Assembly: GCA_020851885.1 (NCBI GenBank)
Contig: JADZBW010000164.1
Coordinates: 1-5,166, forward strand
Length of the DNA stretch: 5,166 nt
DNA from: Fimbriimonadaceae bacterium
GTDB lineage: Bacteria > Armatimonadota > Fimbriimonadia > Fimbriimonadales > Fimbriimonadaceae
Direction of reading: 5' to 3'
The notes beneath the pieces were generated by a model. That model worked only from the letters and a program-made list of their open reading frames with translations. It did not search any database and was not told the origin of the DNA. Position numbers and translations under genes: made by a program. Shown here piece after piece: positions 4,918 through 5,166 of the stretch (its first letter is position 1; each line of letters starts with the position of its first letter).

Positions 4918-5166
4918 ATACCGATCATAGGCACGGCTTCTCTTCAGGTAGAGATGCCATAAAGCGATGGTGATGGTAGCCACGACAGGCAGAACCAGGG
5001 CCAGGTAGTGGCTGTACAGCGTCTTTCGATTCGGCAGCATTTGCTGGTAAACAAAGTCCCGGGCAAGCATGAAGTAGTTAAAGCCGACGTAAAGGCCGAT
5101 CGCGATCGGTATGAAGGCGCACCACTTCAGCCAAGTCTTCTCGGTGCGATTCTCAAAGTGAATTCC
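4915..5166 (-). CDS. C-terminal fragment of an unrecognised membrane protein (runs off right edge)
   Basis: The minus strand is open from the window edge to a TGA at 4917-4915, encoding 83 residues. Two hydrophobic segments are visible: WCAFIPIAIGLYVGFNYFML (fragment residues 15-34) and YLALVLPVVATITIALWHLYL (54-74). A basic stretch flanks the first on its N-terminal side (EKTWLK) and a basic tail KRSRAYDRY ends the protein. By the positive-inside rule both ends would face the cytoplasm, with a short loop of about 16 residues (ARDFVYQQMLPNRKTL) outside. I do not recognise the family and the N-terminal part is outside the window. It lies 24 bp upstream of phhA on the same strand, so the two are likely co-transcribed. 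Continuous reading frame to the edge, coherent hydrophobic pattern and close spacing support a real gene; function is unknown. Confidence 0.7.
   Translation of the reverse strand, partial: GIHFENRTEKTWLKWCAFIPIAIGLYVGFNYFMLARDFVYQQMLPNRKTLYSHYLALVLPVVATITIALWHLYLKRSRAYDRY

Noticed and set aside
5096..5109. Perfect 14-bp palindrome CCGATCGCGATCGG
   Set aside because: It sits inside a transmembrane coding stretch (Pro-Ile-Ala-Ile-Gly) and is explained by codon choice; no second copy noticed.

Overview
This 5.2-kb window carries seven protein-coding genes, two of them cut by the window edges. The DNA is moderately GC-rich and densely coding, with overlapping or closely spaced genes and mostly weak Shine-Dalgarno sequences. 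It looks like a chromosomal segment of a free-living bacterium. The mix of genes (single-domain aromatic amino acid hydroxylase, lipoyl-dependent acyltransferase, stand-alone NIL-domain protein, CE7-like esterase) would suit a lineage such as Planctomycetota or Armatimonadota. That placement is a guess from gene content, not a phylogenetic result. I see no mobile element, CRISPR array, tRNA or rRNA.

Left third (1-1297, minus strand): a compact unit read right to left. It holds an 80-residue NIL-domain protein, a CE7/AXE1-like alpha/beta hydrolase and the N-terminus of a GT4-type glycosyltransferase that runs off the left edge. Both internal junctions are 4-base ATGA overlaps, so the three genes are probably translationally coupled. 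A 74-bp divergent gap (1298-1371) separates this unit from leuA and contains a perfect TATAAT and several small dyads.

Centre (1372-3889, plus strand): a 2-isopropylmalate synthase that ends where the allosteric domain of LeuA would begin, a 115-bp gap with a strong two-tier hairpin, then an E2 acyltransferase of a 2-oxo acid dehydrogenase complex. The E2 resembles the branched-chain (BkdB) type. If that is right, the two neighbours use the same branch-point metabolite, 2-oxoisovalerate: LeuA draws it toward leucine and the Bkd complex oxidises it to isobutyryl-CoA. No E1 or E3 gene is in the window.

Right third (3952-5166, minus strand): a phenylalanine-4-hydroxylase-type enzyme (phhA), converging on the E2 gene across a 62-bp gap with a hairpin, and upstream of it the C-terminal end of an unrecognised membrane protein. 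The 24-bp gap between these two holds a compact set of mutually exclusive hairpins around the phhA ribosome-binding site.

Most of the window is ordinary metabolism and I do not see a clear new defence, mobile or RNA system. The items most worth a second look are the phhA leader, the leuA-E2 intergenic hairpin, the regulatory-domain-less LeuA, the 16-residue longer metal-ligand spacing in PhhA, and the NIL-esterase-glycosyltransferase unit.
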